Origin: Actinacidiphila sp. DG2A-62
Lineage (GTDB): Bacteria; Actinomycetota; Actinomycetes; Streptomycetales; Streptomycetaceae
Direction of reading: 5' to 3'
Length of the DNA: 64,000 bases
NCBI RefSeq assembly: GCF_035825295.1
Contig: NZ_JAYMGI010000002.1
Location: forward strand, 6,772,001-6,836,000
Made by a program: the position numbers and the translations under genes. Positions 46,808 to 56,332 of this stretch are shown here, piece by piece (within the stretch, counting starts at the first letter, position 1; every line of letters starts with the position of its first letter). The notes beneath the pieces were generated by a model. The model was not told the origin of the DNA, did no database searches, and saw only the letters and a program-made list of their open reading frames with translations.

Positions 46808-49536
46808 ATGGACGACCAGGCCCAGCACCCGTACCCCGTGCACTGGGAGGCGGACGTCGTGCTGCGCGACGGCGGGACCGCCCACATCCGGCCGATCGGC
46901 CCGGACGACGCGACGCGGCTGGTCGACTTCTACGAGAAGGTCTCCGACGAGTCCAAGTACTACCGCTTCTTCGCCCCCTACCCCCGGCTGTCCGACCGCG
47001 ACGTGCGGCGCTTCACGCACCACGACTACGACGACCGGGTGGGCCTGGCCGCCACCGTGGGCGGCGAGTTCATCGCCACCGTGCGCTACGACAGGACCGA
47101 CGAGCAGGGCCTGGCCACCGGGAGCGCCGGCACCCGCGCCGAGGTCGCCTTCCTGGTGCAGGACGCCCACCAGGGCCGCGGCGTGGCCTCCGCGCTGCTG
47201 GAGCACATCGCCGCCGCCGCCCGGGAGCGCGGCATCCTGCACTTCACCGCCGAGGTGCTGCCGGCCAACCGGAAGATGGTGAAGGTCTTCACCGACGCCG
47301 GCTTCACCCAGGAGCGCAGCTTCGCCGACGGCGTGGTCCACCTCGACCTCGACCTGGAGCCCACCGAGCACTCGGTGCAGGTGATGCGGGCCCGCGAGCA
47401 CCGCGCCGAGGCCCGCTCGGTGCAGCGCCTGCTGCGCCCCGCGTCGGTCGCCGTGGTCGGCGCGGGTCGCCGCGCGGGCGGCGTCGGGCGCACCCTGCTG
47501 CGCAACATCGCGGCCGGCGGCTACACCGGCCGCCTGTACGCGGTCAGCCGCTCCTTCCCCGCCGAGGGCGCCGAGGTCGACGGCGTGCCCGGCCATCGCT
47601 CGGTCGCCGCGATCGGCGAGGACGTCGACCTCGCGGTGCTCGCGGTGCCGGCCGAGCGCGTCCCCGAGGCCGTCGACGACTGCGGCGAGGCGGGGGTGCG
47701 CGGCCTGCTGGTCGTCGCCGCCGGCTACTCCGAGTCCGGCCCCGAGGGCCGCGAGCGCCAGCGCGACCTGGTGCGCAGGGCCCGCAGCCACGGCATGCGC
47801 GTCATCGGTCCCAACGCCTTCGGCCTGGTCAACACCGCCGCCGACACCGCGCTCAACGCCTCGCTGTCGCCCGAGATGCCGCTGCGCGGACGGCTCGGGC
47901 TGTTCACCCAGTCCGGCTCCATCGGCATCGCCCTGCTGTCCGGTCTGCACCGGCGCGGCGCCGGCCCCTCCACCTTCGTCTCCGCCGGCAACCGCGCCGA
48001 CGTCTCGGGCAACGACCTGCTGCAGTTCTGGCAGGACGACCCGGAGACCGACGCGGTGCTGATGTACCTGGAGTCTTTCGGCAACCCGCGCAAGTTCACC
48101 CGCCTCGCCCGCCGCACCGCCGCCGTCAAGCCGGTGGTCGTGGTCAAGGGCGCGCTGCACTCCGGAGCGGTCCCGGCCGGCCACGCCGCGCCCGCCACCC
48201 GCATCCCCGACGCCACCCTCTCCGCGCTGTTCCGCCAGGCCGGCGTGCTGCGCGTGGACACCGTCACCGAACTGCTGGACGCCGGGCTCTTCCTCGCGCT
48301 CCAGCCGCTGCCGCGCGGGAACCGCCTGACCGTCCTCGGCAACTCCGAGTCGCTCGGCCTGCTCACCTACGACGCCGCGCTCACCGCGGGACTGCGCCCG
48401 GCCGCGCCGCTCGACCTGACCACCGCGGCCGGCCCGAGGACTTCGCCGCCGCGCTGCGCCGGGCGCTGGCCGACCCGGCCGGCGACGCCGTCGTGGTCAC
48501 CGCGATCCCCCGGGTCGGCGCGCAGGACGCGCCGGCCGGCGACGACCCCGCGCTCGCCGCCGCGCTGCGCCGCGCCGCGGCCGGCGCGGACAAGCCGGTG
48601 GTGGTCGTGCACTCGGCGCTGGACGCGATGGCCGACCGGCTGGTCGCCCGCGAGGGCGACGGCGCCCGCGTCCCCGCCTACCGGGCCGCCGACCGCGCGG
48701 TGCGCTCGCTGACCGAGGCAGCCGCGTACGCCGCCTGGCGCGCCGGGCAGGCCGAGCCCGGCCGCATCCCGCAGTACGACGACATCCAGGAGGCCGCGGC
48801 CGCCGACGACGTGCGGCGGCTGCTGCCGGCCGGCGCGCCGCCCGGCGCCGCGGTGACGCTCGCCGACGCCGACGCGGCCGGCCTGCTCGCCCGCTACGGC
48901 ATCGCGGTGCGGCCCGCACTGCCCGCGCCCGACGCGCACGCCGCGGTCGAGGCGGCGGCCCGCCTCGGCTACCCCGTGGCGCTCAAGACCACCGCGCCGC
49001 ACCTGCGCCACCGCGCCGACCTCGGCGGGGTGCGCCTGGACCTGGCCGACGAGGAGGACCTGCGCCGCGGCTACGCCGAGTTGACCGCACGGCTCGGCCG
49101 GCCCGCCGAACTCCTCCCGGTGGTCCAGTCGATGGCGCCGCGCGGCGTCGACACGGTGGTGCGGGCCGGGGTCGACCCCGCGGCCGGCGCGGTGCTGTCC
49201 TTCGGGCTGGCCGGCGCGCCCTCGGAACTGCTGGGCGACGTGGCGCACCGGCTGATCCCGGTCACCGACAAGGACGCCGCGGAGCTGGTCCGCTCGATCC
49301 GGGCCGCGCCGCTGCTGTTCGGCTGGCGCGGCGCCGAGCCGGTGGACACCGCCGCGCTCGAGGACCTGCTGCTGCGGGTCTCGCTGCTCGCCGACGACCT
49401 GCCGGAGGTGGTCGGCGTCGACCTGGAGCCGGTGGTGGTCGGGGCCCGCGGGGTCGCCGTGCTCGGCGCCGAGGTCCGGCTGGCCCGGCCGCCCGCCCGC
49501 ACCGACCTGGGACCGCGCGCCCTCGCGTCGTACTGA
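46808..49536 (+). pseudogene. GNAT acetyltransferase-acyl-CoA synthetase (Pat-like), frameshifted
   Basis: A fusion of an N-terminal GNAT domain (about 1-185, VQDAHQGRGVASALLEHI is the acetyl-CoA loop) with an NDP-forming acyl-CoA synthetase-like CoA-binding, ligase and ATP-grasp region (SVAVVGAGRRAGGVGRTL, LFTQSGSIGIALLSGL, and in the second frame ALKTTAPHLRHRADLGGVRLDL). Streptomyces Pat enzymes of this layout acetylate lysines, for example on acetyl-CoA synthetase. The frame breaks at about 48425-48436, where LDLTTAA should run into PEDFAAALRRALADP; one added base restores a 909-aa protein. TACGCT (46796-46801) is 6 nt before the ATG, suggesting a leaderless mRNA. Confidence 0.88.
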
Positions 49537-49574
49537 ACCGGCGTCGCACCAGGCGGCACACCGGGCGGGCGTCG

Positions 49575-49654
49575 CACGGGACCCCCGCCGCACGGGACCC
49601 GCGCCCCACGGAACCCGCGCCCCACGGGACCCCCGCCGCACGGGACCCGCGCCC
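49575..49654. repeat. 16-bp tandem repeat, five units
   Basis: Units start at exactly 49575, 49591, 49607, 49623 and 49639: CACGGGACCCCCGCCG, CACGGGACCCGCGCCC, CACGGAACCCGCGCCC, CACGGGACCCCCGCCG, CACGGGACCCGCGCCC. Units 1 and 4 are identical, as are 2 and 5, so a three-unit block may have duplicated. It lies in the 228-bp spacer after the Pat-like gene. Confidence 0.9.
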
Positions 49655-49764
49655 TGGGAGGACCGCGTCGTGCGGAACCCGCGCCGCGGAGGACCGCGCG
49701 ACCCGGGGCCGCACCGGCGTCCGGAGGTCCGCCATCGTCACAGCGCGGCTTTAGGATGGACGCC

Positions 49765-50349
49765 ATGGCGAAGACCGGTACGACGACGCAGGGGCTGCGC
49801 ACGGCCATCGAGCGCAGCGGCTACTACCCGGGCCTGGTGGCCGAGGCCGTCGAGGCCGCGGTCGGCCGCGAGCCCGTCTCGTCCTACCTGGTCCACCAGG
49901 AGACGACCTTCGACGCCAACGAGGTGCGCCGGCACGTGACCGTGCTGGTGCTCACCGACAGCCGGTTCATCGTCAGCCACACTGACGAGCAGGCCGCCGA
50001 CGACACCTCGCCCAGCCCGTACGCCACCACCTCGACCGAGTCGGTGAAGATCGGCCGGATCTCCTCGGTGGTGGTCAGCCGGGTGGTCGCCAACCCCGAG
50101 TCCTACACGCCGGGCACGCCGCCGCGCGAGGTGGTGCTGACCATCGGCTGGGGCGCGGTCTCCCGGATCGATTTGGAGCCGGCCGCGTGCGGCGACCCCA
50201 ACTGCGAGGCCGACCACGGCTACACCGGCTCCTCCACCGCCGACGACCTGTCGCTGCGGGTCAGCGAGGCGGGCGACGGCCCCGACGCGGTGCGCGACAC
50301 GCTCGCCTTCGCCCAGGCGCTGTCCGAGGCCACCGCGGCCACCGCCTGA
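49765..50349 (+). CDS. DUF5998 family protein
   Basis: A 194-aa protein recognised as DUF5998 (RSGYYPGLVAEAVEAAVG, YLVHQETTFDANEVRRHVTVLVLTDSRFIVSHTDE in pieces). It has an antiparallel-strand-rich core and a short CGDPNCEADHGYTG segment with possible metal-binding Cys/His. The function is unknown. ATG 49765 was preferred to ATG 49756 because TAGGAT (49752-49757) overlaps the earlier ATG and sits 7 nt before the later one, the leaderless spacing. It is followed 18 nt later by the phosphatase-fold gene. Confidence 0.85.
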   Translation: MAKTGTTTQGLRTAIERSGYYPGLVAEAVEAAVGREPVSSYLVHQETTFDANEVRRHVTVLVLTDSRFIVSHTDEQAADDTSPSPYATTSTESVKIGRISSVVVSRVVANPESYTPGTPPREVVLTIGWGAVSRIDLEPAACGDPNCEADHGYTGSSTADDLSLRVSEAGDGPDAVRDTLAFAQALSEATAATA

Positions 50350-50367
50350 CGGCCGCGCCGACTCCCG

Positions 50368-51573
50368 ATGGCCCACCAGCCCCTCCACGACCGCGACCCC
50401 GGCCCCGACCCCGCACCGCTGGACCTGTCCGCCGCGCCCGCTCCCGCCTACGGCAGCGCGGCGCTGTGCGACGTGATCCCCGCCGCCGTCGCCGGGTTCG
50501 ACATCCCCGGCATGCCCCGGACCGGCCTGCGGCTGCGGCCCGCCGACCGGGTGTGCGTCTTCCTCGTCGACGGCCTGGGCTGGGAGCTGATCCTGCGCCA
50601 CCCCGACGAGGCGCCGTACCTCACCTCGCTGCTGGCGACCTCGCTCGGCGGCACCGGCCGGCCGCTCACCGCGGGCTTCCCCGCGACCACCGCGACCTCG
50701 CTCGCCTCCGTCGGCACCGGCCTGCCGCCGGGCGGCCACGGCCTGGCCGGGTACACCACGCTCAACCCGGAGACCGGCGAGCTGATGAACCAGCTGCGCT
50801 GGCAGCCCTGGACCGCGCCGGAGGTGTGGCAGCCGCACCCGACGGTGTTCCGGCTCGCCGACGCCGCCGGCATCGCCACCTGCCAGGTCTCCTCGCCCAC
50901 CTTCGAGCGCACCCCGCTGACCCGCGTCGCGCTGTCCGGCGGCGCCTTCCACGGACGGCTCACCGGCGAGGAGCGCGTCGACCTGGCCGCCGACCGGCTC
51001 GCCGCGGCCGACCGCGCGCTGGTCTACACGTACTACAGCGAACTGGACGCGATGGGGCACCGGCACGGCGTCGACTCCGACGCCTGGCGCGGGCAGTTGA
51101 CCGCGGTCGACCGGCTGGCCCAGCGGCTGGCCGAGCAACTGCCGCCGCGCAGCGCGCTGTACGTCACCGCCGACCACGGCATGATCGACGTGCCCTTCGA
51201 CGAGGAGTCCAGGATCGACTTCGACGAGGACTGGGAGCTGCGGGCCGGCGTCGCGGTGCTGGGCGGCGAGGGCCGCGCGCGGCACGTCTACGCGGTGCCC
51301 GGCGCCGCCGCCGACGTGCTCGCGGTCTGGCGCGAGGTGCTGGGCGACCGGATGTGGGTGGCCGGCCGCGACGAGGCCGTCGCCGCCGGCTGGTTCGGCC
51401 CCGACCCGGAGCCGCGGATGCTCGGCCGGATCGGCGACGTGGTGGCCGCGGCGAGCGCCGACATCGCGATCGTGGCGAGCCGCAGCGAGCCCAACGAGAC
51501 CAAGATGGTGGGCCTGCACGGCTCGCTGGCCGCCGTGGAACAACTGGTCCCGCTGCTCGAAGTACGCTCCTGA
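50368..51573 (+). CDS. alkaline phosphatase-fold phosphodiesterase/nucleotide pyrophosphatase-like
   Basis: A 401-aa enzyme of the type I phosphodiesterase superfamily. Metal Asp in VFLVDGLGWELI, nucleophile Thr in FPATTATSLASVGTG, later metal ligands in YSELDAMGHRHG and TADHGMIDVP. No signal peptide, so it is probably cytoplasmic. The substrate is unknown. The gene is 18 bp after the DUF5998 gene and 52 bp before tdk, likely one transcript. Confidence 0.9.
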   Translation: MAHQPLHDRDPGPDPAPLDLSAAPAPAYGSAALCDVIPAAVAGFDIPGMPRTGLRLRPADRVCVFLVDGLGWELILRHPDEAPYLTSLLATSLGGTGRPLTAGFPATTATSLASVGTGLPPGGHGLAGYTTLNPETGELMNQLRWQPWTAPEVWQPHPTVFRLADAAGIATCQVSSPTFERTPLTRVALSGGAFHGRLTGEERVDLAADRLAAADRALVYTYYSELDAMGHRHGVDSDAWRGQLTAVDRLAQRLAEQLPPRSALYVTADHGMIDVPFDEESRIDFDEDWELRAGVAVLGGEGRARHVYAVPGAAADVLAVWREVLGDRMWVAGRDEAVAAGWFGPDPEPRMLGRIGDVVAAASADIAIVASRSEPNETKMVGLHGSLAAVEQLVPLLEVRS

Positions 51574-51625
51574 CGTCCCGTCCCCACCCTCCCCTGTCCC
51601 CGCTGCGAAAGGCCGCCGTTCCACC

Positions 51626-52273
51626 ATGCCCGAGCTGGTCTTCTTCTCCGGAACGATGGACTGCGGCAAGTCCACGCTCGCCCTGCAGATCGTGCACAAC
51701 CGCGCCGCGCGCGGCCTGCAGTCGGTGATCTTCACCCGGAACGACCGGGCCGGACAGGGCAAGCTCTCCTCACGGCTCGGCCTGGTGACCGACGCCGTGG
51801 AGGTCACCGACGGAATGGACCTGTACGCGCACCTGGTGGACGCGATCAGCCGCGGCGGCCGGGTGGACTACGTGATCGTCGACGAGGCGCAGTTCCTGGC
51901 CCCCGCGCAGATAGACCAGTTGGCCCGGGTGGTGGACGAACTCGACCTGGACGTCCACGCCTTCGGCATCACCACCGACTTCCGCACCCGGCTCTTCCCC
52001 GGCTCGCAGCGGCTGATCGAGCTCGCCGACCGGGTCGAGGCGCTCCAGGTCGAGTCGCTGTGCTGGTGCGGCGCCCGTGCCACCCACAACGCCCGCACCG
52101 TGGGCGGCGTGATGGTCGTCGAGGGCGCGCAGGTCGTCATCGGCGACGTGGACGAGGCGGCCGGCGAGGTCGGCTACGAGGTGCTGTGCCGGCGCCACCA
52201 CCGCCGCAGGGTCACCAGCGCGACCGCGGGCGCCGGCGCGCTGTCACCCGACGTGCTCCCGGTCCACCCGTAG
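51626..52273 (+). CDS. tdk: thymidine kinase
   Basis: Phosphorylates thymidine in the salvage pathway. The 215-aa protein has P-loop SGTMDCGKSTLA, the DEAQFL motif (YVIVDEAQFLAPAQ), the lasso residues, and the zinc-binding cysteines CWCGARATHNAR and CRRHH. It is a type II (TK1-like) enzyme with a short Ser/Ala tail. It follows the phosphodiesterase gene on the same strand. Confidence 0.95.
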   Translation: MPELVFFSGTMDCGKSTLALQIVHNRAARGLQSVIFTRNDRAGQGKLSSRLGLVTDAVEVTDGMDLYAHLVDAISRGGRVDYVIVDEAQFLAPAQIDQLARVVDELDLDVHAFGITTDFRTRLFPGSQRLIELADRVEALQVESLCWCGARATHNARTVGGVMVVEGAQVVIGDVDEAAGEVGYEVLCRRHHRRRVTSATAGAGALSPDVLPVHP

Positions 52274-52323
52274 GGCGGGCGCGGCGGACCGGCCTTGACG
52301 CCGCGTCGCCCGGGACGGCTACC

Positions 52324-53562
52324 GTGCGGGGGAAGCTCACCCACACACGTCCGGGGGTCACGATCGACACGCCAGTGAACCTGCGCGAGGTGGGACGGCT
52401 ACGGGTCCTGGAGGCCCTGCACACCGCCCCGCGCAGCAGCCGGCCCGAACTCGTCCGGGTCACCGGGCTGTCCCGGGCCACCGTCTCCTCGCTCATCGCC
52501 GACCTGATCGCCGTCGGCCTGGTCACCGAGGACGAGACGGCCGACGACTCCGAGCCGCGCCGCACCGGCAGGCCCGCCCAGGCGCTGTCCCTCGTGCCCA
52601 CCGCCGGCTACGCCATCGGCGCCGACATCGGCCACCAGCACGTGCGGGTGATCCTGTGCGACCTGTTCGGCACCGTGCTGTGGGAGCACTGGGTCGCCAA
52701 GGAGGTCGACCGCGCCCCCGAGGAGACCCTCGACCTGGTGGCGGTCCTGGTCGGCCGGGCGCTGCAGGAGACCGGCACCGACCGCGCCCTGGTGCTCGGC
52801 ATCGGCGCCGGCATCGCCTCCCCGGTGGAGAAGTCCGGCGGCGCGCTCGGCGCCGAGGGCATCATGCCGGGCTGGGTCGGCATGCGGCTGTCCGACGAAC
52901 TGCGCCGCCGCACCTCGCTGCCGGTGCGGGTCACCAACGACGCCAACGCCGGGGCCCTCGCCGAACGGATGTACGGCGCCGGGCGGCACGCCGAGGACAT
53001 GGTCTACGTCCGGCTGTCCGCGGGGATCGGCGCGGGCATCGTCAGCTCCGGCCGGCTGCTGCTCGGCGCCCGCGGCCTCGCCGGCGAGATCGGTCACCTG
53101 CCGCTGGTCGCCGGGGGGCTGATCTGCCGCTGCGGCAACCGCGGCTGCCTTGAGACGGTGGCGAGCCCGGTGGCCATCGCCCGCCTGCTGTCGGACAGCT
53201 GGGGCCACCCGGTGGCGCCGCGCGAGCTGCCGGAACTGCTCCGGCAGCGCGACACCGGTGCGCTGCGAGCGGTCCGGGACGCCGGCGACGCGGTCGGCCG
53301 GGCGCTGTCCACCCTGGTCACGCTGCTCAACCCGCGGCTCATCGTGGTCGGCGGGGACCTGGCGGGGGCCGGCGAGGACATCCTCGAACCCATGCGGGCG
53401 GGCGTGCGCCGGCACACCCTGCCGTCCGCGGGCGACGGCCTGGAGATCGTCACCGGCGGCCTCGGCGACGGCGCGGAGGTCCGCGGCGCGGCCGGCCTGG
53501 TGCTCGCCGACGCGCCGCAGCTCCTGGCCGCGCCGGCCTCGGTCCAGGCGGACTCGGCGTAG
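52324..53562 (+). CDS. ROK family transcriptional regulator
   Basis: A 412-aa ROK-type sugar-related repressor. An N-terminal winged helix (NLREVGRLRVLEALHT, RPELVRVTGLSRATVSSLIADL) precedes the ROK kinase-like domain (IGADIGHQHVRVILCDL, GIGAGIASPVEK, NDANAGALAERM). The zinc motif LICRCGNRGCLET is intact. GTG 52324 is taken for maximum length; GTG 52375 (VNLREVGRL) keeps the whole fold and is plausible because TACCGT overlapping 52324 could itself be a -10. The inducer is unknown. Confidence 0.88.
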   Translation: MRGKLTHTRPGVTIDTPVNLREVGRLRVLEALHTAPRSSRPELVRVTGLSRATVSSLIADLIAVGLVTEDETADDSEPRRTGRPAQALSLVPTAGYAIGADIGHQHVRVILCDLFGTVLWEHWVAKEVDRAPEETLDLVAVLVGRALQETGTDRALVLGIGAGIASPVEKSGGALGAEGIMPGWVGMRLSDELRRRTSLPVRVTNDANAGALAERMYGAGRHAEDMVYVRLSAGIGAGIVSSGRLLLGARGLAGEIGHLPLVAGGLICRCGNRGCLETVASPVAIARLLSDSWGHPVAPRELPELLRQRDTGALRAVRDAGDAVGRALSTLVTLLNPRLIVVGGDLAGAGEDILEPMRAGVRRHTLPSAGDGLEIVTGGLGDGAEVRGAAGLVLADAPQLLAAPASVQADSA

Positions 53563-53691
53563 CGGGACGCGCCCGGACTCGGCGCGGGGCGGTGACGCGC
53601 GGGGCGCGACCGGCGGGTCCGGCGCGCGTCACCGCCCCGTGCGGCGGCCGGGCGCGCGGCGGCCGGTCGTCCGGCCGGACAGAATGGGGGC

Positions 53692-54527
53692 ATGGAACCC
53701 CTGATCTCCGCGGCCGAGTTGGCCGCGACCCTCGCCTCGGACGCGAACCGGCCGGTCCTGATCGACGTGCGCTACCGGATGGGCGGCCCGCCCGGCCACG
53801 GCGAGTACGCCAAGGGGCACATCCCGGGCGCGCGGTACGTCGACCTGGACGCGGAGCTGGCGGACCCGCCGGGCGAGCGCGGCCGGCACCCGCTGCCCGA
53901 CGCCGAGTCCTTCGGCGCGGCCATGCGCAGGGCCGGCGTCGGCCGGGACAGCGACGTGGTGGTCTACGACGACTGGAACGGCTGGGGCCGGCCCGCTGCT
54001 GGTGGCTGCTGCGCTGGGCGGGCCACGAGCGGGTCCGGGTGCTGGACGGCGGTCTCGCCGCGTGGACGGCCGCGGGCGGGGCGCTGAGCACCGAGGAACC
54101 CGCCCCCGGCGACGGCGACTTCGTCCCCGCGCTCGGCGCGATGCCGGTGCTCGACGCGGACGGCGCGGCGGCGCTGGCGCGGGACGGGCTGCTGCTCGAC
54201 GCCCGGGCGGGGGAGCGGTACCGCGGTGAGGTCGAGCCGATCGACCCGGCCGCCGGGCACATCCCGGGCGCGGTCAGCGCGCCGACGCTGGACAATCTCG
54301 CGGCCGACGGGACGATGGCGCCGCCGGCGCGGTTGGCGGAGACGTTCGCGGAGGTGGGGCTGCGGCCCGGCGTCGAGGTCGGCGTGTACTGCGGGTCCGG
54401 CGTCTCCGCGGCGCAGCTCGCGCTCGCCCTCGACGTCGTCGGCGTCCGCGCGGCGCTCTACGTCGGCTCCTGGTCCGAGTGGTCCCGCGACCCCCGCCGC
54501 CCCCGCGCCACGGGCCCGACTCCCTGA
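53692..54527 (+). pseudogene. thiosulfate/mercaptopyruvate sulfurtransferase, frameshifted
   Basis: A two-domain rhodanese in two frames. The first frame (53692 to about 53985) reads MEPLISAAELAATL, VLIDVRYRMGG, GHIPGARYVDLDAEL, VVVYDDWNGWG. The second (to 54527) reads ARCWWLLRWAGHERVRVLDGG, RVLD/LLDARAGERYRG, HIPGAVSAPT and the active-site loop VYCGSGVSA with the catalytic Cys. The join is a one-base gap at about 53984-53992 in TGGGGCCGGCC. It would move sulfur from thiosulfate or mercaptopyruvate to cyanide or thiols. CAGAAT ends 6 nt before the ATG, a leaderless pattern. Confidence 0.88.
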
Positions 54528-54715
54528 CCGCGGGGCCGACCGCGCGCCGGGCGTGTCGTTTCAAGGTGTCGCCCCTCGCCGGTCGACTCCGCGCCGGGCG
54601 TGCTTTCAGGGGCGCGGGGAATTGCGCGAGCAACCGTCCACGGACCGGTGGTCCGGAGCGAGCCGAATCGCCCCCCTGGGCGGTGACGTCCCGCGGGCGC
54701 GCGGTGGCGTGGGGG

Positions 54716-54743
54716 GCGCCCCGGGACGGAGTCCGGGGGGCGC
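54716..54743. terminator. hairpin between convergent genes
   Basis: GCGCCCC (54716-54722) pairs with GGGGCGC (54737-54743); an inner GG/CC pair with a two-base bulge continues the stem. Confidence 0.5.
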
Positions 54744-54800
54744 AGTCCCCCGCGGCCCTGAGCTGAACGTCCAGCGTTGACAGGGCCACAGGACGCAGTC

Positions 54801-54854
54801 CGGCGCGAGCGGGACGCCCGGCGTGAGCGGGGCGCTCGGCGCGAGCCGCACGCC
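54801..54854. repeat. 18-bp tandem repeat, three units
   Basis: CGGCGCGAGCGGGACGCC, CGGCGTGAGCGGGGCGCT, CGGCGCGAGCCGCACGCC, ending 16 bp before the sepH stop codon. Confidence 0.8.
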
Positions 54855-54870
54855 CGGCGGTGCGGGAGGC

Positions 54871-55950
54871 CTACTCCTTCTTGCGACGGCTGCCGAAGAC
54901 GATCTCGTCCCAGCTGGGAACCGTCGCGCGGCGCCCCGGCCGCACCCCGTCCGCCTCGGCCTGCCGATCCGTCGTGCCGACCAGCCGCTCCCGGTGCCCG
55001 GCGACCGCCCGCGGCATCAGCACGTCCGCGTACGCGGACCCCGCGGACCCGGCCGCGCTGGCGGCCGGAGCCTCCTCCTCCGCCTCCTCGGCGGCGGCCT
55101 CCGCGGCAGGCTCGGCGTCGGGAGACGCCGTCGGAGCCGCGGGCACGACCATGTCGCCGCGGAAGCTCGGCACCGCCTCCAGCAGGCTGGTCAGCGAGTC
55201 CCGCTCCTCCGGCTCGGCCAGCTCCGCCGACGCCTCGCGCGGCTCGTCGGCCGACCGCTCCCGGTCCGGCCGCTCGGGCCGGTCCGAGCCGCGCTCCAGC
55301 GCCCGGTCCAGCGGGCGGTCGCGCGGCAGCCGGGCGATGCGCGGCACGAACGGGAAGCTCGGCTCCTGCGCCTGCGTCTGCGCGGTCTCGCCGATGAGCG
55401 AGCGCGCCTCGTCGTCCACCGCCTGCACCAGCCGCCGGGGCGGGTCGTAGGTCCAGCTCGCCGAGTGCGGCTCGCCGGCCACGCGGTAGACGAGCAGGAC
55501 CTCCCACGTGCCGTCGTCGCGGCGCCAGGAGTCCCACAGCACGGTGTCCTTCTCCGCGCCGCGCAGCAGCAGCCGCTCGGACACCGCCTCGCCCAACTGC
55601 GGCCCGGTGCTCTCGCCCTGACGGCGTACCGGCGTCTTCCTGGCCCGCTCGGCCATGAAGGCGCGCTCGGCCAGCACCGGGCCCTCGAAGCGGCGGACCC
55701 GCTCGACCGGGATGTTGCCCATCTGGGCGACCTCCTCGGCGGAGGCGCCGGCCCGTATCCGCGCCTGGATGTCGCGGGGCCGCAGATGGCTCTCGACCTC
55801 GATCTCGATCTGCCCGAGGCGGGCCCGGTCGTTGCGGACCGCGGCACGCAGCCGCTCGTCGATGGGGAGCGTGTATTCCGTGCTGTCGGCAGCCTTGAGC
55901 ACCAGTCGTGTGCCGTCGTTGCTGACGGCCACGACCCGCAGTTCGGGCAC
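54871..55950 (-). CDS. sepH: SepH, FtsZ-activating cell division protein
   Basis: SepH (DUF3071) is an actinobacterial divisome regulator that stimulates FtsZ assembly. GTG 55950 with GGGAGG upstream gives 359 aa starting VPELRVVAVSNDGTRLVL. The N-terminal domain contains a helix-turn-helix-like segment (about 55-95, RPRDIQARIRAGASAEEVAQ, VERVRRFEGPVLAER), shown in Streptomyces to bind FtsZ. Residues 200-330 are charged and disordered. The conserved C-terminal motif VPSWDEIVFGSRRKKE is present. It is convergent with the sulfurtransferase gene. Confidence 0.95.
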   Translation of the reverse strand: MPELRVVAVSNDGTRLVLKAADSTEYTLPIDERLRAAVRNDRARLGQIEIEVESHLRPRDIQARIRAGASAEEVAQMGNIPVERVRRFEGPVLAERAFMAERARKTPVRRQGESTGPQLGEAVSERLLLRGAEKDTVLWDSWRRDDGTWEVLLVYRVAGEPHSASWTYDPPRRLVQAVDDEARSLIGETAQTQAQEPSFPFVPRIARLPRDRPLDRALERGSDRPERPDRERSADEPREASAELAEPEERDSLTSLLEAVPSFRGDMVVPAAPTASPDAEPAAEAAAEEAEEEAPAASAAGSAGSAYADVLMPRAVAGHRERLVGTTDRQAEADGVRPGRRATVPSWDEIVFGSRRKKE

Positions 55951-56332
55951 GGTTACCTCCCGGGTGGTGCCTGCCGACGTCACGTGCGTCGCTGCTCCCG
56001 CTGGACAGAGTGTGGCCTGCCCGGGTGCAGCGTGCCACAACCTTGCAGAGTTGCCCGGCGTGTCGGGACAACACGGTGACACGCCGTCATGGGACGGTAG
56101 TCGATTGGCCACGCTGCGTGACCAGTCGGGACGCCCCGGGACGAGCGCCTGCCGACTCCCCTCCCGCTCGTCCGAACCGCCGGTCGGGCACCGGCGGCCA
56201 GGATCGTCACGGTACTCCATTCGGGCCAGTCAGGGGCGGCTGCCGCGCCGCCGAATGTCGCGCGGGGGCGGGAGTTGGGTGACACGGCTCACGTCGGAGT
56301 GCGAAGTGCGCCGGGCAAAACGGGACGTACGG
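55951..56332 (-). other. sepH upstream region
   Basis: 382 bp between the oxidase stop and the sepH start, both on the minus strand. The sepH frame stays open through most of it (to 56220), but the translated sequence is not protein-like. It should hold the sepH promoter; I cannot assign elements with confidence. Confidence 0.4.

Larger units (their letters stand above)
54528..54870. other. spacer between convergent sulfurtransferase and sepH
   Basis: 343 bp without a gene. It contains a diverged direct repeat of GCGCCGGGCGTG (about 54543 and 54591), the 3'-end-type motif AGGGGCGCGGGGAATTGCGCG near 54608, a terminator-like hairpin (54716-54743), and an 18-bp tandem repeat (54801-54854). Confidence 0.6.

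Noticed and set aside
55951..56220. An N-terminal extension of SepH by 90 residues
   Set aside because: The extension is not protein-like, and GTG 55950 has a strong GGGAGG site and matches the conserved SepH start.
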